Part shown: positions 1 through 6,929 of the stretch, piece by piece
How the letters are laid out: each line of letters begins with the position of its first letter
Position numbering within the stretch: the stretch's first letter is position 1
DNA from: JAWWPY01 sp964412845
GTDB taxonomy: Bacteria; Actinomycetota; Actinomycetes; Streptosporangiales; Streptosporangiaceae
NCBI GenBank assembly: GCA_964412845.1
Contig: CAYPQM010000151.1
Location: 1-17,341 of the forward strand
Direction: 5' to 3'
Length of the DNA stretch: 17,341 bases
Translations under genes and position numbers: made by a program
Notes under the pieces: model-generated
Databases searched by the model: none
What the model was told of the DNA's origin: nothing
The model's input: only the letters and a program-made list of their open reading frames with translations

Positions 1-1318
1 CCTGCGACGTCGTCCCGCCCGGCGTGGTCGTGCCACCGGCCGTCCCGGTCGTGCCACCTTGCGACGTCGTGCCACCCGCCCCGGTCGTGCCGCTGGCCGC
101 CCCGGTCGTGCCGCTGGCCGCCCCCGTCGTGCCAGCCTGCGCGGTCGTGCTGCTCGGCGGGCTGCCCGGTGTGATGCTGCTCTGGTTGGCCGGGGCCGGG
201 GTGGGGGTGTTGAAGACCGGAGCATTGATGAAGCCACGGGCGGCGCCGATAACGCCGCCGACGGTGGTGCCGAGAGCGAAGCCCAACTCGGCTCCGCCTT
301 TGAGACCCACTAGGGCGCCGGGCGGCCCGCCGACGATGAAGCCGCCGACCCCCCCGATTGCCGAGCCGGCGGCGGTGCCCACCAGCAAACCTTGCTCGGC
401 CCCGCTCAGGAAACCTTGGTACGCGTAGGGCGCCGCGCTTACGATCATGTTTCCCATGGCCATGTTGATTTGAGCGTTGGTCATCTCGATCTGGCCCTGG
501 TACGCCAGACCGTTCTCGATGGCCGTGCCGACCTGGCTGAAGAAACTCTGAACGCTGCTGGCAACGCTGCTGATCGTGCTGCCGCCACCGCCAGCGGTGC
601 CCGGGCCGTTTCCGGCCAACCCGTCAGCCGGGATCTGGCTGGTCTCGAACGCGGTCTCGACAACAGCCACGCTGCCGCTGGATACCGCTCCCGCTTGCGC
701 GATCGCCGGGGAGGTGCTGGTTGACGCGGTGCTGGCTGACGCGGTGCTGGCTGACGCGTGGGCTCCTTGCGGCAGGCCGACGAGCAGCAGCGAGCCCGCA
801 ACGCCCACGGCACTGGCTGCTGCGAGCTTGCGGGACAGCGCGGGCGGCCCGACCGGCCCTGCTCGGCGGCCATCGCGTGGGTGCAGGAACGCGATCTTCG
901 ACGCTTCCACTGCATCTCGCGACCAGGGAGTATGGTGAGCCACTCCCTCGACGAGGTCGCGGGCGCTGGCGACGGGCAGCAAGATGGCGCCGGCATCGTC
1001 GGTCCAATGGACGATCCGCCACTCTTCCTCTTGCGGAACACCTACATAGGCCGCCAGCCCGAGAGCCTCCAGCCTCTTCAGCAGGCCATCCTCATTAAGA
1101 GCAACTATCAGGGGTGTCTGCCTGGGATGCCCAGGGTCGGCCTGCCACATCCGGAAGTGCTGTTCATAGCCCGCGTCAGCGAATTCAATCCCGCGGACGG
1201 CAGGGACCACCGCGAGGGCGTCGTGACCATCCTGTACCAGGCGCTCCTCTAAGGCCGCGGCGACACTGAGCGCGAGGCGGCCATCTCTGATCAGGATCAA
1301 GTAAGTCTGTGCCGTCAT
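1..1318 (-). CDS. Unrecognised membrane-anchored or secreted protein with glycine-zipper region and Thr-Gly repeat tail (3' end outside window)
   Basis: One uninterrupted frame of 439 codons runs from an ATG at 1318 off the left edge, so the C-terminus is missing. A GGAGGG ribosome site lies about nine bases upstream of the ATG. Residues 1-147 form a mixed alpha/beta-looking, charged domain that I do not recognise. A basic stretch (RR at 151-152, RK at 163-164) precedes a hydrophobic segment at about 165-183 and an AHA-SA signal-peptidase-like site near 186-190. This predicts an inside N-terminus and an exported C-terminal part. Residues 189-203 are Ala-Ser-Thr repeats. Residues 248-305 look helical. 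Residues 314-362 are a glycine zipper with many G-x3-G spacings (GSAIGGVGG, GGVIGAARG). From 396 on the chain is almost only Gly, Thr, Ala and Ser with recurring GTT. Base composition is slightly less GC-rich than its neighbours. A pore-forming or surface-anchored role is conceivable but not shown. Confidence 0.8.
   Translation of the reverse strand, partial: MTAQTYLILIRDGRLALSVAAALEERLVQDGHDALAVVPAVRGIEFADAGYEQHFRMWQADPGHPRQTPLIVALNEDGLLKRLEALGLAAYVGVPQEEEWRIVHWTDDAGAILLPVASARDLVEGVAHHTPWSRDAVEASKIAFLHPRDGRRAGPVGPPALSRKLAAASAVGVAGSLLLVGLPQGAHASASTASASTASTSTSPAIAQAGAVSSGSVAVVETAFETSQIPADGLAGNGPGTAGGGGSTISSVASSVQSFFSQVGTAIENGLAYQGQIEMTNAQINMAMGNMIVSAAPYAYQGFLSGAEQGLLVGTAAGSAIGGVGGFIVGGPPGALVGLKGGAELGFALGTTVGGVIGAARGFINAPVFNTPTPAPANQSSITPGSPPSSTTAQAGTTGAASGTTGAASGTTGAGGTTSQGGTTGTAGGTTTPGGTTSQ
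2..135. repeat. Degenerate tandem repeat encoding a Thr-Gly-rich tail
   Basis: On the plus strand a 21-bp unit is repeated exactly at 79-99 and 100-120, and decays on both sides into related copies that all contain GTCGTGCC. On the minus strand the unit encodes GTTGAAS, and the flanking copies encode GGTTSQ, GTAGGTT and TPGGTTSQ. The repeat lies in frame inside the left-edge gene and continues to the window boundary, so its full copy number is unknown. Such arrays are prone to length variation between strains. Confidence 0.85.
722..759. repeat. 15-bp tandem repeat inside the left-edge gene
   Basis: The unit TGACGCGGTGCTGGC occurs at 722-736 and 737-751, followed by a partial third copy. On the minus strand it gives a repeated Ala-Ser-Thr pattern (ASTASASTASTST) immediately after the predicted membrane/signal segment. 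It probably forms a flexible linker between the membrane segment and the exported portion. Confidence 0.75.
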
Positions 1319-1642
1319 CTTCGGTGACCCTCCGTGTAGCCGGGGCATCCTCATACGTGACCTGTGGTGACCGCGACCGCAAGCACCTCAGCATGGGCGG
1401 GGTCGGCCATTCCGAGGTGAATCGGATGGCCACGCTGCGTCCAACCCAAAGCCAAGACTAACCGGCGCGCTCGGGGAAGGACAGGAGGTACCGCCTCAAA
1501 TGGTCGGAATGTGATTCGCTGCCTCAGCCTGGCCCACATGGACCTGCCGTGCGGCAGAAGGTGCCCGACAGGTAACACGACGACTCCCGCTGTGATCACG
1601 GACGGATGGTCCGGCGATCCTGCCGTCCGGCGGCGCGATCTC

Positions 1643-1670
1643 GGGGCTGTAGCTCATAGAGCACTATGGG
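1643..1670 (+). other. Small hairpin with tRNA-like 5' sequence
   Basis: The sequence GGGGCTGTAGCTCA at 1643-1656 is what the acceptor and D-arm start of a bacterial tRNA-Ala looks like, and is followed by TAGAGCAC as after a shortened D-loop. No anticodon arm, T-arm (GTTCGAATC) or acceptor 3' strand follows, so this is not a functional tRNA. The same bases form a perfect CATAG/CTATG stem (1655-1659 with 1664-1668) around an AGCA loop, extended by a G-T and a C-G pair. It is either a decayed tRNA fragment or a chance hairpin. Confidence 0.3.
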
Positions 1671-1974
1671 GTTAGAGCCGATCTACTCACAGACACAGAT
1701 GATCATGGCCTGACCAGCCACTTTGCTACTGAATACGGCGGCGTTCGCATACTTCCGCAGGTCAGGGTAGGCATCTCGGCACCGGGTACCGCCTGGCTGG
1801 CGACTACGCATGTCAGGGCACATCTCAAGCGAGGCATTCTCCCCGGGGAGCCGGCCGGCATCGCTGCCCGCGTTGAGACAGATGCTAGGTAGAGCAAGAC
1901 CCATAGCCTGTCGTCTGTGCGAGGGGCGCCCACCGGCCTGCCGCCGGACAGATGTTGCCAAAAAACGGAGTGGC

Positions 1975-2003
1975 TTGACTCTTGGCTGGATCCATTGTTC
2001 ATT
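1975..2003 (+). promoter_or_regulatory. Candidate promoter of the M28 peptidase, possibly leaderless
   Basis: TTGACT at 1975-1980 matches the -35 consensus at five of six bases. After a 17-bp spacer TTCATT at 1998-2003 is a weak -10. Six bases then separate it from the ATG at 2010, which would put transcription start at or next to the start codon. No ribosome site precedes that ATG. An alternative -10, CAAAAT at 2004-2009, would not fit this ATG. The assignment rests on sequence pattern only. Confidence 0.3.
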
Positions 2004-2009
2004 CAAAAT

Positions 2010-3458
2010 ATGGAGGACAATCACATTTCAGGCCGTAAAGGTCCCAGCCGTCGTTCGTTCCTGTCCGCCTCGGCCGTTACCGCGGTCGCTGCGCCCCTCG
2101 TCGCGCGTACCGCACCGGCCGCTGCCGCGCCGGCCAGTACCGGTTCTGCCCTCGCCGGGCCCGCACCCCACGACGACCTGCGAGCGATGCTGCGCGCAGT
2201 GGACCCCGGCCGGATCCAGGCCACAGTGCTGCGGCTGACTCAGTTCGGCACCAGGCACACCTCGTCCAGCCAGACCGACCCGGTGCGCGGCATCGGCGCC
2301 GCCACGGCCTGGGTGGTCGAGCAGATGCAGGCCATCGCGGCCACCTCATCGGGCCGGATGACGGTGCAGCAGCAGACGTTCGTGCAGCCCGTCTCGAACC
2401 GGATCCCGGTGCCGACCACGATCACCAACGTCATCGCGACGCTACCGGGGACCGCGTCCGCCGAGCGGTTCTATGTCGTGACCGGGCACCTGGACTCCCG
2501 GGTGACCGACGTGCTGGATTTCACCAGCGACGCCCCTGGGGCCGATGACGACGCCTCCGGGGTCGCGGTCGTGCTTGAGCTCGCCCGGCTGTTCGCCACC
2601 CGTCAGTTCGCCGGAACCCTGGTGTTCGCCACCGTCGCCGGGGAAGAGCAAGGACTGTACGGCTCGACCTTCATGGCGACGCAGATGGCCGCGGCCAGTG
2701 CCGACGTGCAGGGCATGTTCAGCAACGACATCGTCGGGGCGAGTCAGGCCTGGGATGGCACCCGGCCCGACCCGCACACCCTGCGGCTGTTCGTCGAGGG
2801 CATCCCGACCGCCGCGACGGCCAGCCAGATCGCCGTCATGCAGTCGGTCGGTGGCGAGAACGACGGGGTATCGCGTCAGCTGGGCCGGTTCGTCCAGGAG
2901 GCGGCACCGTTCACCCTGACCGGCATGAACGTCAGGGTGATCTGGCGGCGCGACCGGTACCTGCGTGGCACCGACAGCCTCTCCTTCCAGGGGCAGGGTT
3001 ACCCGGCGGCCAGGTTCACCGAGCCACGGGAGAACTTCAACCATGAGCACCAGAACACGCAGGTGGTCAACGGCGTGCAGCTTGGTGACCTGATCCAGTT
3101 CGTGGACTTCGACTACATCGCCCGGGTGGCCAAGGTGAACGCGGCGGCCCTATGGTCACTGGCCACCGCGCCCGGCACGCCCAAGAACCTGCTGATCCAC
3201 GCGACGGCGCCGCCCAACTTCTCCGGCATCAACACCACCACGCTGACCTGGAACGCCAACCCCGAGCCCAACCTGGCCGGCTACCAGGTGGTGACGCGGG
3301 AGACCACGTCACCGGACTGGACCAACGCGATCGACGTCGGCAACGTGACCACGGTCACGCTCGACATCGCCAAGGACAACCTGCAGTTCGGCCTGCGCGC
3401 CGTGGATCAGGCGGGGCATCGCAGCCCGGTCGCCTTCCCCCAGGTGGTGACCACCTAG
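2010..3458 (+). CDS. Tat-exported M28 family metallopeptidase (aminopeptidase-like) with C-terminal FnIII-like domain
   Basis: A 482-residue secreted zinc peptidase that probably releases N-terminal residues from peptides outside the cell. Residues 14-18 are RRSFL, followed by an Ala-rich hydrophobic stretch to about 41, a twin-arginine signal. The M28 fold covers roughly 55-380: TGHLD gives ligands His160 and Asp162, GADDDASG gives the bridging Asp near 180, AGEEQG gives catalytic Glu212 and Glu213, SND gives Asp240, and NHEH near 344-347 is the likely last His ligand. Residues 388-478 resemble a fibronectin type III domain (TLTWNAN, LAGYQVV, RAVDQAGHRS). The ATG at 2010 was chosen because it sits just before the Tat motif. 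The longer in-frame start at 1917 would bury the signal. A GGAGGA sequence lies just inside the ATG, leaving a leaderless start or an unusual downstream ATT start open. It faces the M19/M20 operon tail-to-tail. Confidence 0.9.
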   Translation: MEDNHISGRKGPSRRSFLSASAVTAVAAPLVARTAPAAAAPASTGSALAGPAPHDDLRAMLRAVDPGRIQATVLRLTQFGTRHTSSSQTDPVRGIGAATAWVVEQMQAIAATSSGRMTVQQQTFVQPVSNRIPVPTTITNVIATLPGTASAERFYVVTGHLDSRVTDVLDFTSDAPGADDDASGVAVVLELARLFATRQFAGTLVFATVAGEEQGLYGSTFMATQMAAASADVQGMFSNDIVGASQAWDGTRPDPHTLRLFVEGIPTAATASQIAVMQSVGGENDGVSRQLGRFVQEAAPFTLTGMNVRVIWRRDRYLRGTDSLSFQGQGYPAARFTEPRENFNHEHQNTQVVNGVQLGDLIQFVDFDYIARVAKVNAAALWSLATAPGTPKNLLIHATAPPNFSGINTTTLTWNANPEPNLAGYQVVTRETTSPDWTNAIDVGNVTTVTLDIAKDNLQFGLRAVDQAGHRSPVAFPQVVTT

Positions 3459-3491
3459 CCGGGTGCGGGCTCCCGGCCGTGTTCCGCCCTC

Positions 3492-3546
3492 GGCCGGGCC
3501 GGGGGCCGGCCGTAGGCCGGGCCGGGGGTCGGCCGTAGGCCGGGCC
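3492..3546. repeat. 23-bp GC-rich tandem repeat between convergent genes
   Basis: A 23-bp unit made almost wholly of GGCCGGG and GGCCGTA words occurs at 3492-3514 and 3515-3537 with one mismatch, followed by a nine-base partial copy. It fills the gap between the M28 stop and the M19 stop. The units are rich in GGCC and GCCGGC self-complementary words, so transcripts from either side would fold strongly here. With GGCCC/GGGCC at 3543-3557, it probably serves as a two-way terminator without a U-tract. Confidence 0.7.
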
Positions 3547-3558
3547 CGACGCGGGCCG

Positions 3559-4791
3559 TTACGGCGCGGCCCAGATCGACTGCAGAACCCGGTAGATGTT
3601 CCCGCCGAGCACCGTCCGGATCTCATCGTCGGAGTAGCCGCGGCGAACCAGCCAGCCGCAGATGTTGCCGAAGCATTCGGTCGGGTTCTCCAGCCCGTCC
3701 ACGTAGCCGACCGGGTCGAACGCCGGGCCGGGCCGCCGCCCGGCGATGCCGAGCAGGTGCCCGAAGACCTGGTGCAGCGCGACATGGTCGCCGTACAGCG
3801 TGTCCGGCCCGAACGCGACATGCTCCAGGCCGACCAGGTCCACGCAGTACCGGAAGTGGTCCATCACCGACTCGATGGTGTGCGCGGGATGGTCATGCGA
3901 CAGCGTGGTGTGCGGCGCCGCGGACATGCCGATCACCCCGCCGGTCTCCGCGACCGCCCGCAGCACCTCATCGGGCTTCATCCGGGGCGAGTCCCACACC
4001 GCCCGGGCCCCCGCGTGAGTGATCAGCACCGGCGCGTCGCTGGCCGCGCAGGTGTCCAGCGCGGTCCGGTCCGAGGAGTGGGACACGTCGATGGCCAGGC
4101 CGAGCTGGTTCATCCGCCGTACGGCCCGCTTTCCGAACAAGGTCAGTCCGCCGTCGACGGGCTCATTCAGGCCGCTGCCCAGGGTGTTGGCGTCGGAGTA
4201 GGCGATGCCGATCTGCCGGATCCCGAGGCCGTACAGGACGTCGAGGCGGTCCAGTTCGTTCTCGATGGGGGTGGCCGCCTCCAGCCCGAAGACCAGCCCG
4301 GTCCGGCCCGACCGGTACGCCTCGTCGATGTCAGCCACGGTGCGGATGGTCAGCATGCCGGGCGCGTGCGCCAGGTCCGCCTGCCGCATCCCGAGGTCGG
4401 TGATGATGTCGTCCCAGCGCCAGGGCATGTTCCCGGTGACGCAGGCCGTGCCGTCCATCATGTTGTCGAACACGACGGTCAGGCCCGACGCGGCCAGGCC
4501 CGCGTAGGCGGCGTGCTGCCGGCCGGTGCGGTTGTACTCGGGAGTCTCCTCCATCCGGGCCGGGAACCGGACCGGATGGTCATGCAGGCTGATCACCAGG
4601 CTGTCGCGCAGCAGTGCGTCAGCCCGCCCAGCCTGCACGGCAGTCAGCCCGGCCTCATGCGGCGCGACCCGGCCGAACTCCGGGGCCAGCTCGAAGCTGC
4701 GGAAGTCCTCCCCCGCGGTGAGGTAGGAGTACGCGGTGTAGGACCTGGCTGCCGCGCCGGTCCCGCTGCTGTCATCGGGCGGCTCAGTCAT
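3559..4791 (-). CDS. M19 family membrane-dipeptidase-like metallohydrolase
   Basis: A 410-residue enzyme of the renal dipeptidase (M19) family of binuclear-zinc TIM-barrel hydrolases, which cleave dipeptides and often tolerate a D-residue at the C-terminal position. Visible ligand motifs in order: SLHDHP with His70 and neighbours (family HxD), GLEA with Glu171, DVSH with His238, ITHAGARAV with His259 (family SHSNAR), and FGPD with Asp330. No signal peptide or membrane segment is visible, so it is probably cytosolic. The start at 4791 has GGAGG five bases upstream, and its ATG overlaps the stop of the M20 gene by eight bases (ATGACTGA), which implies translational coupling. Last gene of the three-gene operon. 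The first metal motif is HDH rather than the usual HND, a mild departure. Substrate is not determined by sequence. Confidence 0.9.
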   Translation of the reverse strand: MTEPPDDSSGTGAAARSYTAYSYLTAGEDFRSFELAPEFGRVAPHEAGLTAVQAGRADALLRDSLVISLHDHPVRFPARMEETPEYNRTGRQHAAYAGLAASGLTVVFDNMMDGTACVTGNMPWRWDDIITDLGMRQADLAHAPGMLTIRTVADIDEAYRSGRTGLVFGLEAATPIENELDRLDVLYGLGIRQIGIAYSDANTLGSGLNEPVDGGLTLFGKRAVRRMNQLGLAIDVSHSSDRTALDTCAASDAPVLITHAGARAVWDSPRMKPDEVLRAVAETGGVIGMSAAPHTTLSHDHPAHTIESVMDHFRYCVDLVGLEHVAFGPDTLYGDHVALHQVFGHLLGIAGRRPGPAFDPVGYVDGLENPTECFGNICGWLVRRGYSDDEIRTVLGGNIYRVLQSIWAAP

Positions 4792-6241
4792 CGTCGCCTC
4801 CGCGATTGGGGCCGGCCCGGTCAGTGCCGATTCGGTCAGTGCCGATTCGGCCGGTACCGATTCGGCCAGCACGGGAGGGTGCCAGCCGGTGCGGCCAGGC
4901 GGCCAGCAGCCGCCACAGCTGCTCCCACGCCCGCATGCCCTCGCGCAGCCGCCGGATCCGCATGAACTCGTTCGGGGCATGCAGCTTCTCGTCGGCGGTG
5001 GAAAACGAGAAGAACAGCGTCTTGACCCCGAGCACCCGCTCGAACAGGTCTGTCGCCGGGAGCGTCCCGGCGATGCAGGCCAGCAGTACCTGCTCGCCCG
5101 GGTAGACCGTCTCCAGCGCCGCGGCCGCCGCGCGGATTGCGGGATGGCCGGCCGGGATCGTGTAGGCCGGGACCGCGGCCGCGTCCGGCCGGACCACGAC
5201 CCGCACGCCCGGCGCGGCCCCGGCGGCGACACGGGCCGCGACATGCGCGGCGATCGCGTCCAGCACATGCCGCGGATCCTGGCCGGGCACCAGCCGGCCC
5301 GACACATGCCCGATCGCGATGTGCGGGATCACCGTGTATTTCCCGCCGCCCTGGATGCCGTTGACCTCCAGGGTCGGCCGCTCCCACAGCCGCTCCAGGG
5401 TGGTGTAGCCCGGCTCGCCGTGGGCCTGGGCGAGGCCGAGCCCGGTGAGGTAGCCCGTTTCGTCGAAGGAAACCGCGGCGATCTCGGCACGTCGCTCAGC
5501 GGTCAGTTCCGGGATGCTGTCGTAGAACCCGGCCACCGCGACGCCGCCGTGCGGGGCGTGCAGGCTGGCCAGGATCTCACTCAGCACGTGCAGCGGGTTG
5601 GCGACCGTGCCGCCGTACCGGCCGGAGTGCAGGTCGGTGGCCGCGCCCTCGACCACGATGTCCAGGCTGACCAGGCCCTTGGATTTCAGCGCCAGGGACG
5701 GCTCGGTGGGCCGCCACATGGCCCCGTCGGCGGAGATGACCAGGTCAGCCGCGAGCTCGGCCGCGTGACTGGTCACGTAGTCCGGCAGGTGCGGGCTGCC
5801 GATCTCCTCCTCGCCCTCGAAGAGGAACTTCACGTTGAGCGGCAGCCCGCCGTCGGCGTCACAGAACGCCTGGGCGGTCTTCAGGACCAGGTATACCGGG
5901 CCCTTGTCATCGCTGGCGCCACGGCCGCGCATCACGTCGCCGTCGACGGTCAGCTCGAACGGCGGCGTGTCCCACTCGGCCAGGTCCCCGGTGGGCTGCA
6001 CGTCGTAGTGGCCGTAGACCAGGATGGTGGGTGCCCCGTCGGCACCCAGCCAGTCTCCCCGCACGACGGGATGCCCGCCGGTCTCGGCCACCCGGCCGCC
6101 GGCGAAGCGGAGCTGGTCCGCCAGCCACTGCGCGGCCGCGCGCATCGTCTCCGGGGCCGCGTCCCGGCTGACACTCGGGATGGCGACCAGGCTGGCCAGC
6201 TCGGCCAGGTAGCCGTCGTCGGCCTGGTCAAAGTCCAGCAT
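4784..6241 (-). CDS. M20 family metallopeptidase (dipeptidase)
   Basis: About 485 residues, typical of M20 dipeptidases of the carnosinase/PepV type. Motifs in order: YGHYDVQP with His78 and Asp80, GASDDKG with Asp111, EGEEEIGS with Glu144 and Glu145, SADGAMW with Asp172, and DEKLHAPNE with His421. The lid/dimerisation domain lies between about 190 and 300 and includes DLHSGRYGG. It hydrolyses dipeptides or short peptides in the cytosol using two zinc ions. The start is uncertain: ATG codons at 6250 and 6241 both overlap the end of the SDR gene. I prefer 6241 because a GGCGG stretch lies just before it. The last 30 residues are an odd low-complexity tail with repeated RIGTD units encoded by a 15-bp tandem repeat. 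It is unlikely to belong to the catalytic fold. Confidence 0.92.
   Translation of the reverse strand: MLDFDQADDGYLAELASLVAIPSVSRDAAPETMRAAAQWLADQLRFAGGRVAETGGHPVVRGDWLGADGAPTILVYGHYDVQPTGDLAEWDTPPFELTVDGDVMRGRGASDDKGPVYLVLKTAQAFCDADGGLPLNVKFLFEGEEEIGSPHLPDYVTSHAAELAADLVISADGAMWRPTEPSLALKSKGLVSLDIVVEGAATDLHSGRYGGTVANPLHVLSEILASLHAPHGGVAVAGFYDSIPELTAERRAEIAAVSFDETGYLTGLGLAQAHGEPGYTTLERLWERPTLEVNGIQGGGKYTVIPHIAIGHVSGRLVPGQDPRHVLDAIAAHVAARVAAGAAPGVRVVVRPDAAAVPAYTIPAGHPAIRAAAAALETVYPGEQVLLACIAGTLPATDLFERVLGVKTLFFSFSTADEKLHAPNEFMRIRRLREGMRAWEQLWRLLAAWPHRLAPSRAGRIGTGRIGTDRIGTDRAGPNRGGDDD
4818..4862. repeat. 15-bp tandem repeat in the C-terminal coding end of the M20 gene
   Basis: CGGTCAGTGCCGATT occurs exactly at 4818-4832 and 4833-4847, with a third diverged copy at 4848-4862. 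In the M20 reading frame it encodes the five-residue units RIGTG, RIGTD and RIGTD. It lies past the last catalytic residue, just before the overlap with the M19 gene. It probably arose by slippage and is tolerated because it extends a disordered tail. Confidence 0.85.
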
Positions 6242-6929
6242 GGCCGCCATCAATCGCGATGATCTGCCCGGTGACCCAGGAGGACCGCTCGGACGCGAAG
6301 AACTGCACGCCGTTGGCGATGTCCGCCGGCTCCCCGAGCCGCCGCATGCTGATGCCCTCGACCAGCGCCGCCTGCCCGTCGCGGCCGTAGCTCGCCCACT
6401 GCTTCTCGGTGGTGGGGTTGGACCGGATGAAGCCGGGCGCGATGCAGTTGACCGTGATCCCGAACGGGCCCAGGTCGTGCGCCATCTGCCGGGTGAAGCC
6501 GATCTGGGCCGCTTTCGCGCTGGCATAGGCCTGGATGCCGGTCTTGCTGACGCCGAGGCCGGCGGTGGAGGCGATGTTGATGATCCGCCCCCAGCGCCGC
6601 TCCTTCATCCCCGGCAGCACCGCCCGGGTGCACAGGAACGTAGTGGTCAGGTTGGCGTCGATGACCGCGCGCCAGTCCTCGTCGGCGACCTGCTCCAGCG
6701 GCCGGCCCACCTGCCCGGCCACGCCCCCCGCGCAGTTGACCAGGATGTCGACCAGGCCCACGCCGGCGAAGAACTCCGCGACGGCGGCCGGCACGGACAG
6801 GTCGGCGGTGTCCTTATCGACACCGTGCACGATCGCGCCGTCGCCCCGCAGGGCGTCGGCGATGCCGGCCCCGATGCCGTGCGCCGTCCCGGTCACGACG
6901 GCCGTCTTCCCGGCCAGCCCGCCGCTCAC
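6228..6929 (-). CDS. SDR family NAD(P)-dependent oxidoreductase
   Basis: A 233-residue classical short-chain dehydrogenase/reductase. It has the nucleotide-binding TGTAHGIG at 13-20, NCAGG at 65-69 (usually NNAG), the active-site Ser near 121 in IASTAG, and YASAK with Tyr135 and Lys139. PGFIRS at 165-170 and the C-terminal IDGG are also family features. Val37-Asp38 after the second strand suggests NAD rather than NADP, an inference. It starts at GTG 6929 without a clear ribosome site; the upstream frames break, so I see no better start. It is the first gene of the operon, and its end overlaps the M20 start by 14 to 23 bases. The closest families are 3-oxoacyl-ACP-reductase-like and sugar or hydroxy-acid dehydrogenases. 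The substrate is unknown, and the link to two dipeptidases is unusual. Confidence 0.92.
   Translation of the reverse strand: MSGGLAGKTAVVTGTAHGIGAGIADALRGDGAIVHGVDKDTADLSVPAAVAEFFAGVGLVDILVNCAGGVAGQVGRPLEQVADEDWRAVIDANLTTTFLCTRAVLPGMKERRWGRIINIASTAGLGVSKTGIQAYASAKAAQIGFTRQMAHDLGPFGITVNCIAPGFIRSNPTTEKQWASYGRDGQAALVEGISMRRLGEPADIANGVQFFASERSSWVTGQIIAIDGGHAGL

Larger units (their letters stand above)
1319..2009. other. Intergenic region of about 690 bp without a convincing gene
   Basis: This stretch separates the left-edge minus-strand gene from the plus-strand M28 peptidase and is less GC-rich than the rest of the window. Two minus-strand frames remain open (1351-1599, 82 codons from GTG; 1683-2024, 113 codons). 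Neither has a clear ribosome site, the expected wobble-position bias or a recognisable domain. The 1351-1599 frame ends 32 bases before the ATG at 1318, so a small upstream gene cannot be excluded. The region also holds a hairpin at 1653-1670 and probably the promoters of both flanking genes. Confidence 0.6.

Noticed and set aside
1..135. Short direct repeats at the left edge considered as a CRISPR array
   Set aside because: The units are contiguous, in frame and lack unique spacers. They encode a Thr-Gly repeat.
481..1041. 186-codon minus-strand frame at the left end
   Set aside because: It is an out-of-frame shadow of the left-edge gene. The true frame is continuous from 1318 and shows coherent domains.
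1351..1599. 82-codon minus-strand frame from a GTG just upstream of the left-edge gene
   Set aside because: It has no clear ribosome site, only moderate G/C at the third position and no recognisable domain. A small gene is possible but unsupported.
1643..1720. Complete tRNA gene
   Set aside because: Only the 5' acceptor and D-arm-like bases are present; the anticodon and T-arms are missing.
1683..2024. 113-codon minus-strand frame overlapping the M28 start
   Set aside because: It runs over the well-supported M28 start, contains many rare-looking residues and no motif, and resembles random open sequence.
3463..6262. Long plus-strand open frames (500 codons at 3463-4965 and 457 codons at 4889-6262)
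   Set aside because: They lie opposite the M19 and M20 genes, are rich in Arg, Gly, Pro and Val without any motif, and are typical antisense frames of high-GC genes.
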